Source: an uncultured Angelakisella sp. (GTDB lineage Bacteria > Bacillota > Clostridia > Oscillospirales > Ruminococcaceae). From it: a stretch of 8,265 bases of DNA. How positions within the stretch are numbered: position 1 is the first letter of the stretch; every line of letters starts with the position of its first letter. Below the pieces are notes generated by a model. The model saw only the letters and a program-made list of their open reading frames with translations. It had not been told where the DNA came from and did no database searches. The DNA lies in assembly GCA_904420255.1 (NCBI GenBank), contig CAJFUT010000179.1, positions 1-8,265 of the forward strand. Reading direction: 5' to 3'. Made by a program: the position numbers and the translations under genes. Below are positions 1 to 5,920 of this stretch, piece after piece.

Positions 1-6
1 ACACAC

Positions 7-45
7 AAAAAAGACCCGGCACAGAGTAAAATCTGTGCCGGGTCT
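7..45 (-). terminator. Intrinsic terminator of the smpB-ssrA-small gene unit
   Basis: A perfect 14-bp inverted repeat (AGACCCGGCACAGA at 12-25 and its complement at 32-45) encloses a 6-base loop. Read on the minus strand it is followed by a run of six T (positions 12 to 7). The stem begins 3 bases after the TGA stop of the small gene that ends at 49. This is a textbook factor-independent terminator, and it is the only clear one downstream of ssrA, so it probably ends the whole smpB-ssrA unit. Confidence 0.95.
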
Positions 46-48
46 AAA

Positions 49-333
49 TCATATGAGGCCAAAATGTCGCAGCGCCTGCTCCACAAGCGCCTCTTTCTCT
101 GGGCGGTGGCGCGGATCTTGATACCGCCCGGAAGCCTGCCGCCCATTGTAGGGGACTGTGGCAAGCCCGCAGCGCTGCTTGGTTCGGCTGATGTCCAGGT
201 TGGTGACAGTCTGGCCATATATATCCATGACCCATGCGCGTATCTCGGCATAGGTCGCTTTGTGCGTTTGCCTTCTGGCCTCTGTATCGTGGTCATCAAT
301 TTGGACCGCAATACAAACAAGGCCGTCAGGCAT
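49..333 (-). CDS. Small protein resembling the C-terminal tail of RumA/RlmD-type methyltransferases
   Basis: This is a 94-residue protein starting MPDGLVCIAVQ and ending in EKEALVEQALRHFGLI. The pattern (KATYAEIRAWV, then a Tyr-Asn in VPYN, then PEKEALVEQAL) matches from memory a helical domain that clostridia carry at the C-terminus of 23S rRNA uracil methyltransferases and sometimes encode alone; I could not run a search. No catalytic methyltransferase motif is present, so it is not an enzyme by itself. The frame is open further upstream, but that part lies inside the tmRNA, so the first ATG after the tmRNA (331-333) is taken as the start. No Shine-Dalgarno sequence precedes it, and no promoter is visible in the 36 bases after the tmRNA. 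Codons are less GC-rich than in neighbouring genes (for example ATA TAT), which could mean transfer. It may be a domain remnant rather than a working gene. Confidence 0.5.
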   Translation of the reverse strand: MPDGLVCIAVQIDDHDTEARRQTHKATYAEIRAWVMDIYGQTVTNLDISRTKQRCGLATVPYNGRQASGRYQDPRHRPEKEALVEQALRHFGLI

Positions 334-369
334 TGGTGCGATCTTACAGGTGTTCGCATACCTATCAAA

Positions 370-716
370 TGGTGGAGGCGAGGAGAGTCGAACTCCTGTC
401 CGAAAACCGATCCGCACAGCTTTCTCCGGGTGGAGCCGTTTCTTTACATTCCCTTGCCCGCCCGCCAAACGGCAGGCTGACGGGCTTGGTAGCTCCCGGT
501 ACAGCGAAGGGGCGGGAGCAAGCCCCTCCGCCGTTCACCACTGATCGACGCCCGTTCCGGGGCCGTGGTCCTCCCCGGGCGGACGGCAGCCTTAATTAGG
601 CCGCGTAGGCAACAGTTCTGTTGTCGTTTGTTTTTAAGTTTGCCCGTTTTATAGAGGTCGAGCGCCTCTACCCGCTTACTGAGCTTCACAGCCCCCGTCG
701 AAACCGGTACGCCCCC
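370..716 (-). ncRNA. ssrA: tmRNA (transfer-messenger RNA)
   Basis: The 347-nt RNA begins GGGGGCGTACCGGTTTCGAC (716 downward), the standard tmRNA 5' end, and finishes with the T-arm AGGAGTTCGACTCTCCT and CGCCTCCACCA, with the CCA encoded (ending at 370). The first seven bases pair with the seven before ACCA to make the tRNA-like acceptor stem, including one G-U pair. With SmpB and EF-Tu it enters stalled ribosomes, accepts alanine and switches translation to its own short frame, tagging the product for proteolysis. It lies 28 nt after the smpB stop with no evident promoter between, so it may be processed from the smpB transcript. No terminator follows its 3' end. Confidence 0.97.
596..643 (-). 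other. tmRNA tag-peptide reading frame (ANLKTNDNRTVAYAA)
   Basis: Reading back from the TAA at 598-596, the in-frame codons give A-N-L-K-T-N-D-N-R-T-V-A-Y-A-A, with resume codon GCA at 643-641 preceded by an A-rich stretch and GG. The 15-residue length and Ala-Ala end fit Firmicutes tags. The third residue from the end is Tyr instead of the common Leu (LAA). A second in-frame-independent TAA follows one base later. The resume codon is assigned by pattern and could be one base off (GGC), but only the GCA frame reaches the VAYAA ending. Confidence 0.85.
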
Positions 717-744
717 GGATTGAAAGAGACCATCCAAGGGATAT

Positions 745-1206
745 TCAGCGGTTCCTGGCCCGGAGAGCCCGTTCCATTTCCCGCTGGGCGTCCCGCTTGG
801 CCATGTCCGCCCGCTTGTCATAGAGCTTTTTGCCCCGGCAGAGGCCCACCTCCACCTTCACCAGCCCGCCTTTCAGGTAGAGCTGGAGGGGGATGAGGGT
901 GAGGCCCTGCTGCTTCACCAGCCCGTAGAGCCGCCGCAGCTCCCGCTTGTGGAGGAGGAGCCGCCTGGGCCGGAGGGGGTCCTTGTTGAAAATATTCCCC
1001 TTTTCGTAGGGGCTGATGTGCATCTGCTTGACGTAAAGCTCCAGGCCCTCAAAGTCGCACCAGGCGTCCTTCAGGTTGACGCCGCCGCAGCGGATGCTCT
1101 TCACCTCGGTGCCGAACAGCTCGATGCCCGCCTCCAGGCTCTCCTCCACAAAGTATTCGTGGCGGGCCTGGCGGTTCACGGCGACCTGCTTCGCGCCCTG
1201 AGGCAT
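745..1206 (-). CDS. smpB: SsrA-binding protein SmpB
   Basis: The 153-residue protein has the SmpB landmarks: N-terminal [12 protein letters not shown], the core [18 protein letters not shown] (about residues 32-49), HISPYEKGN (63-71), and the basic C-terminal tail [20 protein letters not shown] that enters the empty mRNA channel of a stalled ribosome. It binds the tRNA-like domain of tmRNA and is required for trans-translation. An ATG seven codons earlier (1227) is also open, but it lies only about 14 nt after the -10 box and has no ribosome binding site, whereas AAAGGAGGAGG sits 5-8 nt before the ATG at 1206. Length matches the family. Its partner RNA ssrA follows directly, a common arrangement in bacteria. 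Confidence 0.97.
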   Translation of the reverse strand: MPQGAKQVAVNRQARHEYFVEESLEAGIELFGTEVKSIRCGGVNLKDAWCDFEGLELYVKQMHISPYEKGNIFNKDPLRPRRLLLHKRELRRLYGLVKQQGLTLIPLQLYLKGGLVKVEVGLCRGKKLYDKRADMAKRDAQREMERALRARNR

Positions 1207-1210
1207 GGGG

Positions 1211-1222
1211 ACCTCCTCCTTT
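1211..1222 (-). promoter_or_regulatory. Ribosome binding site of smpB (decides the start)
   Basis: AAAGGAGGAGGT on the minus strand contains two overlapping AGGAGG-type motifs, spaced 5 and 8 nt from the ATG at 1206. It would be inside the coding region if translation began at the upstream ATG (1227), so it supports the shorter SmpB. Confidence 0.85.
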
Positions 1223-1240
1223 CCCATGGACTGAATCTAT

Positions 1241-1269
1241 ATTGTACCCGTTTTTACCCGAAAAGTCAA
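1241..1269 (-). promoter_or_regulatory. Vegetative (SigA-type) promoter of smpB-ssrA
   Basis: TTGACT at 1269-1264 (-35) and TACAAT at 1246-1241 (-10) are separated by exactly 17 bases, each one mismatch from consensus. The expected start of transcription near 1234 gives a leader of about 28 nt before the smpB ATG. It is the best promoter in the window, and it would drive smpB, ssrA and the small gene beyond. Confidence 0.88.
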
Positions 1270-1272
1270 TCT

Positions 1273-1288
1273 GCGGGCGGGGGCCCGC
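1273..1288 (-). terminator. GC hairpin after the GtrA-like gene, possible weak terminator
   Basis: GCGGGC (1273-1278) and GCCCGC (1283-1288) form a 6-bp stem with a 4-base loop. On the minus strand only a poor T stretch follows (AGATTGACTTTT), and that stretch is also the -35 region of the smpB promoter. It may end transcription from the upstream gene incompletely. Confidence 0.3.
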
Positions 1289-1297
1289 TGCCAACAA

Positions 1298-1338
1298 CGT
1301 GAGCTGCGGCTTGTGAACCGCAGGCCTGTGCGCCGCTC
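1298..1338 (-). repeat. Single copy of the GAGCGGCGCACA repeat family
   Basis: Read on the minus strand, this 41-bp segment starts GAGCGGCGCACA and ends CCGCAGCTCACG. It matches the first 41 bases of the last tandem unit (2446-2486) at 33 positions, with the two ends almost perfectly kept and the middle changed. The changed middle makes its own perfect hairpin (CTGCGG 1304-1309 with CCGCAG 1318-1323). It sits between the GtrA-like gene and the smpB promoter. Confidence 0.85.
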
Positions 1339-1365
1339 AGCTTGGTCACCTGTAGGTCAGGCTCT

Positions 1366-2166
1366 CTAGCCCTCCAGCGCCTTCCGCAGGTCGGCGATGA
1401 ACCGCGCCTGCTGCTTCTTCAGGTAGGATTTCACAAAGGGCCGCATCCAGGCTTTTTTGACCGTCACCTGTTCGGTGAACTCCACCTGGGTTTCCTCCCC
1501 CCGGGGGGTGAAAACGCCGGTCCAGTGGCCGGTGAGGTTGCCGTTCTCCAGGTCAAATTCCCAGCGCCGGCAGGGCTCCTTGACGGTGACGGTGAAGGTG
1601 GTGGGGAAGCCCTCCCTGGTGTATTCCACAAACTGGGCCTCGCCCCGGATCTCGGTGCGGCTCAGGTCGCCGCGCCAGCCGTAATCCTCCACCCCGGTCA
1701 CCACCTGCCACACCCGGCCGGCCTCCGCCGGGAGGACGGCGCTGACGCTGGAAACCACAGGGGCGGCCTTCTCCCCATGGGGAAAAACCCAGAGACGGTT
1801 GCAGAGGAAGCCCCCCACCATGGTGACGCCGGTGGCCCCCAGCTTCACCAAAAGCTGGGGCAGCCCCAGGACGCCGCTGCCCAGGTAGAGGATGGCGGTG
1901 GAAAGGGCCAGCATGGAAAGGTTTACCGTGAGGAACTTCACCAGGGCGGGGCTGAAAAAACGCTCCCGGGACTGGAAGGTCCAGCTGCGGTTCCAGATAT
2001 AGCTGTTGAGGATTCCCGCGCTGTAGGAGATGACGTTGGAGAGGTAGCGGTTCCACCCCAGCACCTGGGCCAGCAGGGTGAAAAGCCCCAGGTCCACCAG
2101 GGTGTTGGCCACCCCCACCACGGCGAATTTCCCCGCCCGGAGCAGCTCTTTGATTTTATCGTCCAT
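1366..2166 (-). CDS. GtrA-like membrane protein with C-terminal SRPBCC-like domain
   Basis: A 266-residue protein in two parts. Residues 1-130 look like a GtrA domain (PF04138 type): four hydrophobic segments near 13-35, 41-58, 77-98 and 104-128, with the signature NSYIWNRSWTF (54-64) after helix 2 and a second copy LCNRLWVF (121-128) after helix 4. GtrA proteins are linked to moving lipid-linked sugars across the membrane. Residues 138-266 are soluble and read like an SRPBCC/polyketide-cyclase fold: PAEAGRVWQVVTGVEDYGWRGDLSRTEI at the start, alternating strands, and a long amphipathic C-terminal helix (243-264). That fold usually holds a hydrophobic ligand. The start has only a weak AGGA about 14 nt upstream. 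The gene is flanked on both sides by the short repeat family. The domain reading is from pattern recognition; GtrA is solid, SRPBCC likely. Confidence 0.8.
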   Translation of the reverse strand: MDDKIKELLRAGKFAVVGVANTLVDLGLFTLLAQVLGWNRYLSNVISYSAGILNSYIWNRSWTFQSRERFFSPALVKFLTVNLSMLALSTAILYLGSGVLGLPQLLVKLGATGVTMVGGFLCNRLWVFPHGEKAAPVVSSVSAVLPAEAGRVWQVVTGVEDYGWRGDLSRTEIRGEAQFVEYTREGFPTTFTVTVKEPCRRWEFDLENGNLTGHWTGVFTPRGEETQVEFTEQVTVKKAWMRPFVKSYLKKQQARFIADLRKALEG

Positions 2167-2197
2167 TGACTATTTGATCTTCCTTTCCCTTTTTCAT

Positions 2198-2242
2198 GTC
2201 CGTGAGAGAAGCGCCTTCGTGACGCGAGATTGTGCCCCGCTC
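2198..2242 (-). repeat. Inverted copy of the GAGCGGCGCACA repeat
   Basis: On the minus strand this reads GAGCGGGGCACAATCT at its head (one mismatch from the tandem units) and CTTCTCTCACGGAC at its tail, the same ends as the units at 2344 and 2395, around a different middle. It points opposite to the array and is separated from it by about 50 bases (2243-2293) in which I see no gene; that spacer has an A/T run on the plus strand at 2275-2281. Confidence 0.85.
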
Positions 2243-2293
2243 CCTGAGCATATCACTTGGGCGGATGAAGGCGATTTTTTATCAGCCCAAGCC

Positions 2294-2496
2294 GAGCGGC
2301 GCACAAACCAACAATTCACGAGCCGCTGCTCACGGACACAAGAGAGCGGCGCACAATCTAGCGCCATAGATAATCTTCTCTCACAGACACAAGAGAGCGG
2401 CGCACAGTCTAGCGCCATAGATAATCTTCTCTCACGGACGCAAAAGAGCGGCGCACAAACTAACGATTCACGAACCGCAGCTCACGGACTCAAAAA
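2294..2496 (+). repeat. Tandem array of four 50-51 bp repeat units
   Basis: Units start with GAGCGGCGCACA at 2294, 2344, 2395 and 2446 and end with a TCAC(G/A)GAC-CAA-A tail; lengths are 50, 51, 51 and 51. Units 2 and 3 differ at 4 of 51 positions. Units 1 and 4 share another middle (TTCACGA-CCGC). Outer ends can pair: GAGAG with CTCTC in units 2 and 3, but GAGC with GCTC (plus three more pairs after a mismatch) in units 1 and 4. The changes keep pairing, which suggests a selected hairpin. Units 2 and 3 also hold an inner ATCTA/TAGAT-type stem. The array fills the gap between the GtrA-like gene and lysC, and the fourth unit covers the lysC stop. A 17-residue repeated peptide can be read on the minus strand but is not taken as a gene. 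Confidence 0.93.
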
Positions 2497-3690
2497 GGCG
2501 TCGTGGACGGCGCGGAGGGCCTTGACGCTGTCGGCCCGGTCGATGAGCACCGAGATTTTGATCTCGCTGGTGGCGATCATCTGGATGTTGATGCTGGCGT
2601 CGGAGAGGGCCTCAAACATGGTGGCGGCCACGCCGGGGTTGGATTCCATCCCCGCCCCCACCACCGACACCTTGGAGATATTGGTGTCGCAGACGATTTC
2701 GTGGGCCTTCAGCAGCCGCTTCAGCTCCTCCATCACCACCATGGCCTCCTCCGCCTGGCTGTCGCTGATGGTGAAGGAGATGTCCTTGGTGTTGTCCCGG
2801 CCCACCGACTGGAGGATGATGTCCACGTTGATCTTCCTGGCGGCCAGGGCGGAAAAAATCCGGAAGGCGATGCCGGGCACGTCCTGGAGCCCGATGATGG
2901 ATACCCGGGCGACGTGGTCGTCCTTGGCCACGCCCTTGATCAGCATTTTTTCCACTTTGGCGACCTCCTTAATCACCGTCCCCGGCTTTTCCTCCAGGCT
3001 GGAAAGAACCTCCAGGGGCACATTGTACTTCTTTGCCATTTCCACGCTGCGGTTGTGGAGCACCTGGGCCCCAAGGCTTGCCAGCTCCAGCATCTCGTCG
3101 TAGGAGATTTCCTCCAGCTTCCGGGCCCCCGGCACCAGGCGGGGGTCGGCGGTGTAGACCCCGTCCACGTCGGTGTAAATCTGGCAGAGGTCGGCCCGGC
3201 AGGCGGCGGCGATGGCCACGGCGCTGGTATCCGAGCCGCCCCGGCCCAGGGTGGTGACGTCGTCGTAGCGGTTGATGCCCTGGAAGCCCGCCACCACCAC
3301 GATGTTCCCCTTGTCCAGCTCGTTGCGGAGCCGCTCGGTTTCCACCCGGCGGATGCGGGAGTTGCCGTGGGTGGAGTCGGTGAGGAACCCCGCCTGCCAG
3401 CCGGTGAGGGATTTCACCGGGTAGCCCAGCTTCTCGATGGCCATGGCCAGCAGGGCGATGGAGATCTGCTCCCCGGTGGCCAGCAGGACGTCCATCTCCC
3501 GCTTGCTGGCCTTGGGGTTGATCTCCCTGGCCTTGGCGATGAGGTCGTCGGTGGTGTCCCCCTGGGCGGAAACCACCACCACCACGCTGTTCCCTTTGGC
3601 GTAGGTTTCGGTGACCCGCCGGGCCACGTTCATCACCCGCTGGGCGTCCTTCACCGAGGACCCGCCGAATTTCTGCACGATGAGGCTCAT
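2482..3690 (-). CDS. lysC: Aspartokinase (aspartate kinase, two C-terminal ACT domains)
   Basis: The 402-residue enzyme phosphorylates L-aspartate with ATP, the first step to lysine, threonine and methionine. Visible motifs are KFGGSS (7-12, nucleotide/aspartate site; Ser where many have Thr), GRGGSDTSAVA (149-159) and YTDVDGVYTADPR (172-184). Two ACT domains follow at about 262-330 and 340-402, with VPGIAFRIFS and NPGVAATMFE as the ligand loops and IATSEIKISVLI near the end. These typically bind lysine and/or threonine for feedback inhibition. It starts at ATG 3690 with GGGGGAG about 8 nt before, 22 nt after the thrB stop, and is the last gene of the operon. A strong internal start signal lies before the ACT part. 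The last residues (FLSP) and the stop codon lie inside a repeat unit, and no ordinary terminator follows. Confidence 0.97.
   Translation of the reverse strand: MSLIVQKFGGSSVKDAQRVMNVARRVTETYAKGNSVVVVVSAQGDTTDDLIAKAREINPKASKREMDVLLATGEQISIALLAMAIEKLGYPVKSLTGWQAGFLTDSTHGNSRIRRVETERLRNELDKGNIVVVAGFQGINRYDDVTTLGRGGSDTSAVAIAAACRADLCQIYTDVDGVYTADPRLVPGARKLEEISYDEMLELASLGAQVLHNRSVEMAKKYNVPLEVLSSLEEKPGTVIKEVAKVEKMLIKGVAKDDHVARVSIIGLQDVPGIAFRIFSALAARKINVDIILQSVGRDNTKDISFTISDSQAEEAMVVMEELKRLLKAHEIVCDTNISKVSVVGAGMESNPGVAATMFEALSDASINIQMIATSEIKISVLIDRADSVKALRAVHDAFLSP
2953..2970 (-). promoter_or_regulatory. Internal ribosome binding site and GTG start within lysC
   Basis: AAGGAGGT (2970-2963) is a perfect Shine-Dalgarno sequence, and the GTG at 2955-2953, in frame as codon 246, lies 8 nt after AAGGAGG. 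Starting there gives a 157-residue product (VEKMLIKGVAK...) holding exactly the two ACT domains. Bacillus subtilis aspartokinase II is known to make such a beta subunit from an internal start in the same gene. The placement here at the domain border argues for the same arrangement. Confidence 0.65.
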
Positions 3691-3712
3691 CGTTTCGCTC
3701 CCCCCAATCCGT

Positions 3713-4612
3713 TCATTCCGTCACCAGAAGCTCCGCGCCCCGGTTGTCCGGCTCCAGCAGCTCCAGCCGCCAGGCCGAAAGGCCCTGCCCGTCCAGCCAG
3801 CACCGCAGCCGCTGGGCAAAGCCGGCGTTGCCGGTGCCCACCATAGCCATGATGGTGGAGCCGGCGCCGCTGATATAGGCGCAGTAGGCGCCGAATTCCA
3901 GGGCGCAGTCCATGGCCGCCGCCCCGCCGGGGATGAGCCCCAGGCGGTAGGGCTGATGGAGCCGGTCCTGGGCGGCCACCCGCAGGTTTTCATACTGGCC
4001 GCCGGCAAGGCTCATGGCCATGAGGGCGGCGCGGCTCAGGTTGAAGACCCCGTCCTTCCGGCTGACCTCCCCCGGCAGGGCCGCCCGGGCAGCGCTGGTT
4101 TTCAGCTCGAAATCCGGGATGATGGCGGCGAACCGCAGGTCGTCCCGGAGCTCCTGGCGGCAGTAAAAGACCCTGCCGTTCTCAATGGCGGCGGTGACCT
4201 GCCCCCCCAGGATGGCGGGGGTGGAGTTGTCGGGATGGCCCTCCATGGTGGCGGCCATGTGGATGATGTCCTCCCGGCTCAGGGGGGAACCCAGGAGGCA
4301 GTTGGCCCCCATCAGCCCCGCCACGATGCAGGCGGAGCTGCTCCCCAGGCCCCGGGCCATGGGGATGGCGTTCTCCTGGCGGATCCGCAGGCCGGGAAGG
4401 GGCCTGCCGCAGATATCAAAAAGGTATTTGGCGGTTTTGTAAACCAGGTTGTTCTGGTCCGGCGGCACCTGGGTCCCGTCCAGGGAGGCGATGTCCACCC
4501 CGTCCCAGGGCTCCATCACCACCCGGTTGCGCATCCCCAGGGCCAGCCCCAGGGAATCGAACCCCGCGCCCATGTTGGCGCTGGTGGCGGGAACGGTAAT
4601 CTCTACTCTCAT
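3713..4612 (-). CDS. thrB: Homoserine kinase (GHMP kinase family)
   Basis: The 299-residue enzyme converts homoserine and ATP to O-phosphohomoserine, the substrate of threonine synthase. Motifs: PATSANMGAGFDSLGLAL (8-25), the glycine-rich ATP loop IPMARGLGSSSA (83-94), EGHPDNSTPAILGG (124-137), and the C-terminal GHMP motif around YISGAGSTIMAMVG. The frame is open 15 codons further upstream, to 4657 inside the hom stop region, but the ATG at 4612 has GGGAG 7 nt before it and begins the conserved MRVEITVPATSANMG, so it is chosen. It lies 41 nt after hom and 22 nt before lysC, in one operon. Threonine synthase (thrC) is not in the window. Confidence 0.97.
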   Translation of the reverse strand: MRVEITVPATSANMGAGFDSLGLALGMRNRVVMEPWDGVDIASLDGTQVPPDQNNLVYKTAKYLFDICGRPLPGLRIRQENAIPMARGLGSSSACIVAGLMGANCLLGSPLSREDIIHMAATMEGHPDNSTPAILGGQVTAAIENGRVFYCRQELRDDLRFAAIIPDFELKTSAARAALPGEVSRKDGVFNLSRAALMAMSLAGGQYENLRVAAQDRLHQPYRLGLIPGGAAAMDCALEFGAYCAYISGAGSTIMAMVGTGNAGFAQRLRCWLDGQGLSAWRLELLEPDNRGAELLVTE

Positions 4613-4653
4613 TATTGTACTCCCAACAAAGGATTCTCGTGCCTGTCCCCGGC

Positions 4654-5901
4654 TCAAAGCACCGGGAACCGGGAAAGGACCCGTCCCCCGGCGGCCTCGG
4701 CGGCCCGCTGGGCGGCGTCCAGCTCCCCCTGGGTGGCGGGGGCGGTGATGAGGGCCTCCTCCCCCTGCTCCAGAGGCTCCAGGAAAAAGGCCCCGGGGAA
4801 GAAGAGCTCCAGCCCCTCCCGGTCCAGCCCCGTCACCCGGAAATAGCCCTGGCAGGGCGCCTCACTGGGGGGCAGCAGCAGCCCCGGGTCGGCCGGCCCC
4901 CAGAAGAGGGAGGGGGCGGGGCCCTCCTGGGTGAGGGCGGTGATGACGTCGCTGACCACGGCGGAGGCGGTGGGAAGCTTGCCGGCCCCCCTGCCGTAAA
5001 AGATCACGTCCCCCGCCATATCCCCGGTGACCTGGACGGCGTTATTGACGTCCCCCACCCCCCAGAGGAGGCTGGAGGCGGGCACCAGCATGGGGGAAAC
5101 CTCCAGGGCCACCCGTCCGCCGGCGGCCCTGCGGGCCCTGGCGATGAGCTTGACGGCGCCGCCCCACCGGGCGGCGTAGGCGGCGTCCCGGGGCTTCACC
5201 CCGGCGATGCCCCGGGTGGGGACGTCCTCGGGGTAGAAGTGGCTCCCAAAGGCCAGGGAGGCCAGGATGCAGATTTTCCGGCAGGCGTCCAGCCCCTCCA
5301 CGTCGGCGGAGGGGTCCCGCTCGGCGTAGCCCAGGCGCTGGGCCAGCTCCAGGGCATCCTGGAAGGTGCAGCCCTCCCGGAGCATCTTGGTGAGGATGAA
5401 ATTGGTGGTGCCGTTGAGGATCCCCGCCACCTGCTGGATCCGGTTGGCGTCCAGGCAGCGGTGCATCGGCTCGATGACCGGGATAGCCCCGCCCACGCTG
5501 GCCTCAAAGAGGAAGTGCGCCCCCTTCTCCCGGGCCAGGGCCAGGAGGACGTCTCCCTTCTGGGCCACCAGCTCCTTGTTGGAGGTGATGACGCTTTTCC
5601 CCGCCAGGAGGCTCTCCCGGGCATAGGAAAAGGCGGGCTCCAGACCCCCCAGCACCTCCACCACCGCCTCCACCGCCGGGTCGTCCCGGATGACCCCGAA
5701 GTCGGTGACAAAGCGGCCGGAATAAGGAAGGCCGGGGAACTGGCGGCGGTCCAGAATGTACCGCACCTCCACCTGGGAGCCCACCCTTTTTTCAATGAGG
5801 CCGCGGTTTTTCTCCAGCACCTCCATGACGCCGGAGCCCACCACCCCGTGGCCCAGCACCGCAATCTGCTTCAAACCATCACATCCCATCTGAAAATCCA
5901 T
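4654..5901 (-). CDS. hom: Homoserine dehydrogenase with shortened C-terminal ACT region
   Basis: The 415-residue enzyme reduces aspartate-4-semialdehyde to homoserine with NAD(P)H. The Rossmann motif GHGVVG is at 17-22; SNKELVA (107-113) and EASVGGAIPVI (133-143) follow; the catalytic region has GILNGTTNFILTKM (160-173) and YAERDPSADVEGLDACRK (192-209), with Asp205 and Lys209 matching the usual catalytic pair; FYGRGAGKLPTASAVVSD (301-318) closes the domain. The C-terminal part (about 353-415) looks like an ACT domain but lacks the usual D-x-PGVL ligand loop and its helix and is some 15 residues short, so feedback control may be weak or lost. The start is ATG 5901, only 9 nt after the pheB stop, with AGGA 7 nt before it in the loop of a hairpin. 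A second ATG four codons later (5889) is possible. Confidence 0.96.
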   Translation of the reverse strand: MDFQMGCDGLKQIAVLGHGVVGSGVMEVLEKNRGLIEKRVGSQVEVRYILDRRQFPGLPYSGRFVTDFGVIRDDPAVEAVVEVLGGLEPAFSYARESLLAGKSVITSNKELVAQKGDVLLALAREKGAHFLFEASVGGAIPVIEPMHRCLDANRIQQVAGILNGTTNFILTKMLREGCTFQDALELAQRLGYAERDPSADVEGLDACRKICILASLAFGSHFYPEDVPTRGIAGVKPRDAAYAARWGGAVKLIARARRAAGGRVALEVSPMLVPASSLLWGVGDVNNAVQVTGDMAGDVIFYGRGAGKLPTASAVVSDVITALTQEGPAPSLFWGPADPGLLLPPSEAPCQGYFRVTGLDREGLELFFPGAFFLEPLEQGEEALITAPATQGELDAAQRAAEAAGGRVLSRFPVL

Positions 5902-5920
5902 CCCCCGGTCCTACCGGGAG
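5902..5920 (-). promoter_or_regulatory. Hairpin over the pheB stop and hom ribosome binding site
   Basis: On the minus strand CTCCCGG (5920-5914) can pair with CCGGGGG (5908-5902), seven pairs including one G-U, around the loop TAGGA. The loop holds the pheB stop codon (TAG) and the AGGA of the hom ribosome binding site, and the stem ends directly at the hom ATG. Ribosomes finishing pheB would open it, so translation of hom may depend on translation of pheB. Seen in sequence; function inferred. Confidence 0.5.

Noticed and set aside
1..390. Integrated island at the ssrA 3' end
   Set aside because: No direct repeat of the tmRNA 3' end and no integrase gene are seen in the window; only the composition of the small gene hints at transfer.
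334..468. Longer start for the small gene downstream of ssrA
   Set aside because: The extra 45 codons lie largely inside the tmRNA 3' domain, whose sequence is explained by RNA structure.
1207..1227. Upstream ATG for smpB
   Set aside because: It sits almost on the predicted transcription start, has no ribosome binding site, and its codons form the binding site for the ATG at 1206.
2194..2418. Minus-strand frame with a 17-residue repeated peptide (MALDCAPLSCV)
   Set aside because: It only reads through the 51-bp repeats, has no ribosome binding site, and loses the period where a unit is 50 bp; the DNA repeat explains it.
2294..2496. CRISPR array
   Set aside because: Units 2 and 3 are nearly identical over the full 51 bp, so there are no unique spacers, and no cas gene is present.
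2503..4846. Other long plus-strand frames opposite lysC and thrB
   Set aside because: They are rich in Gly, His, Arg and Pro with no recognisable motif, and mirror the third-position bias of the true genes.
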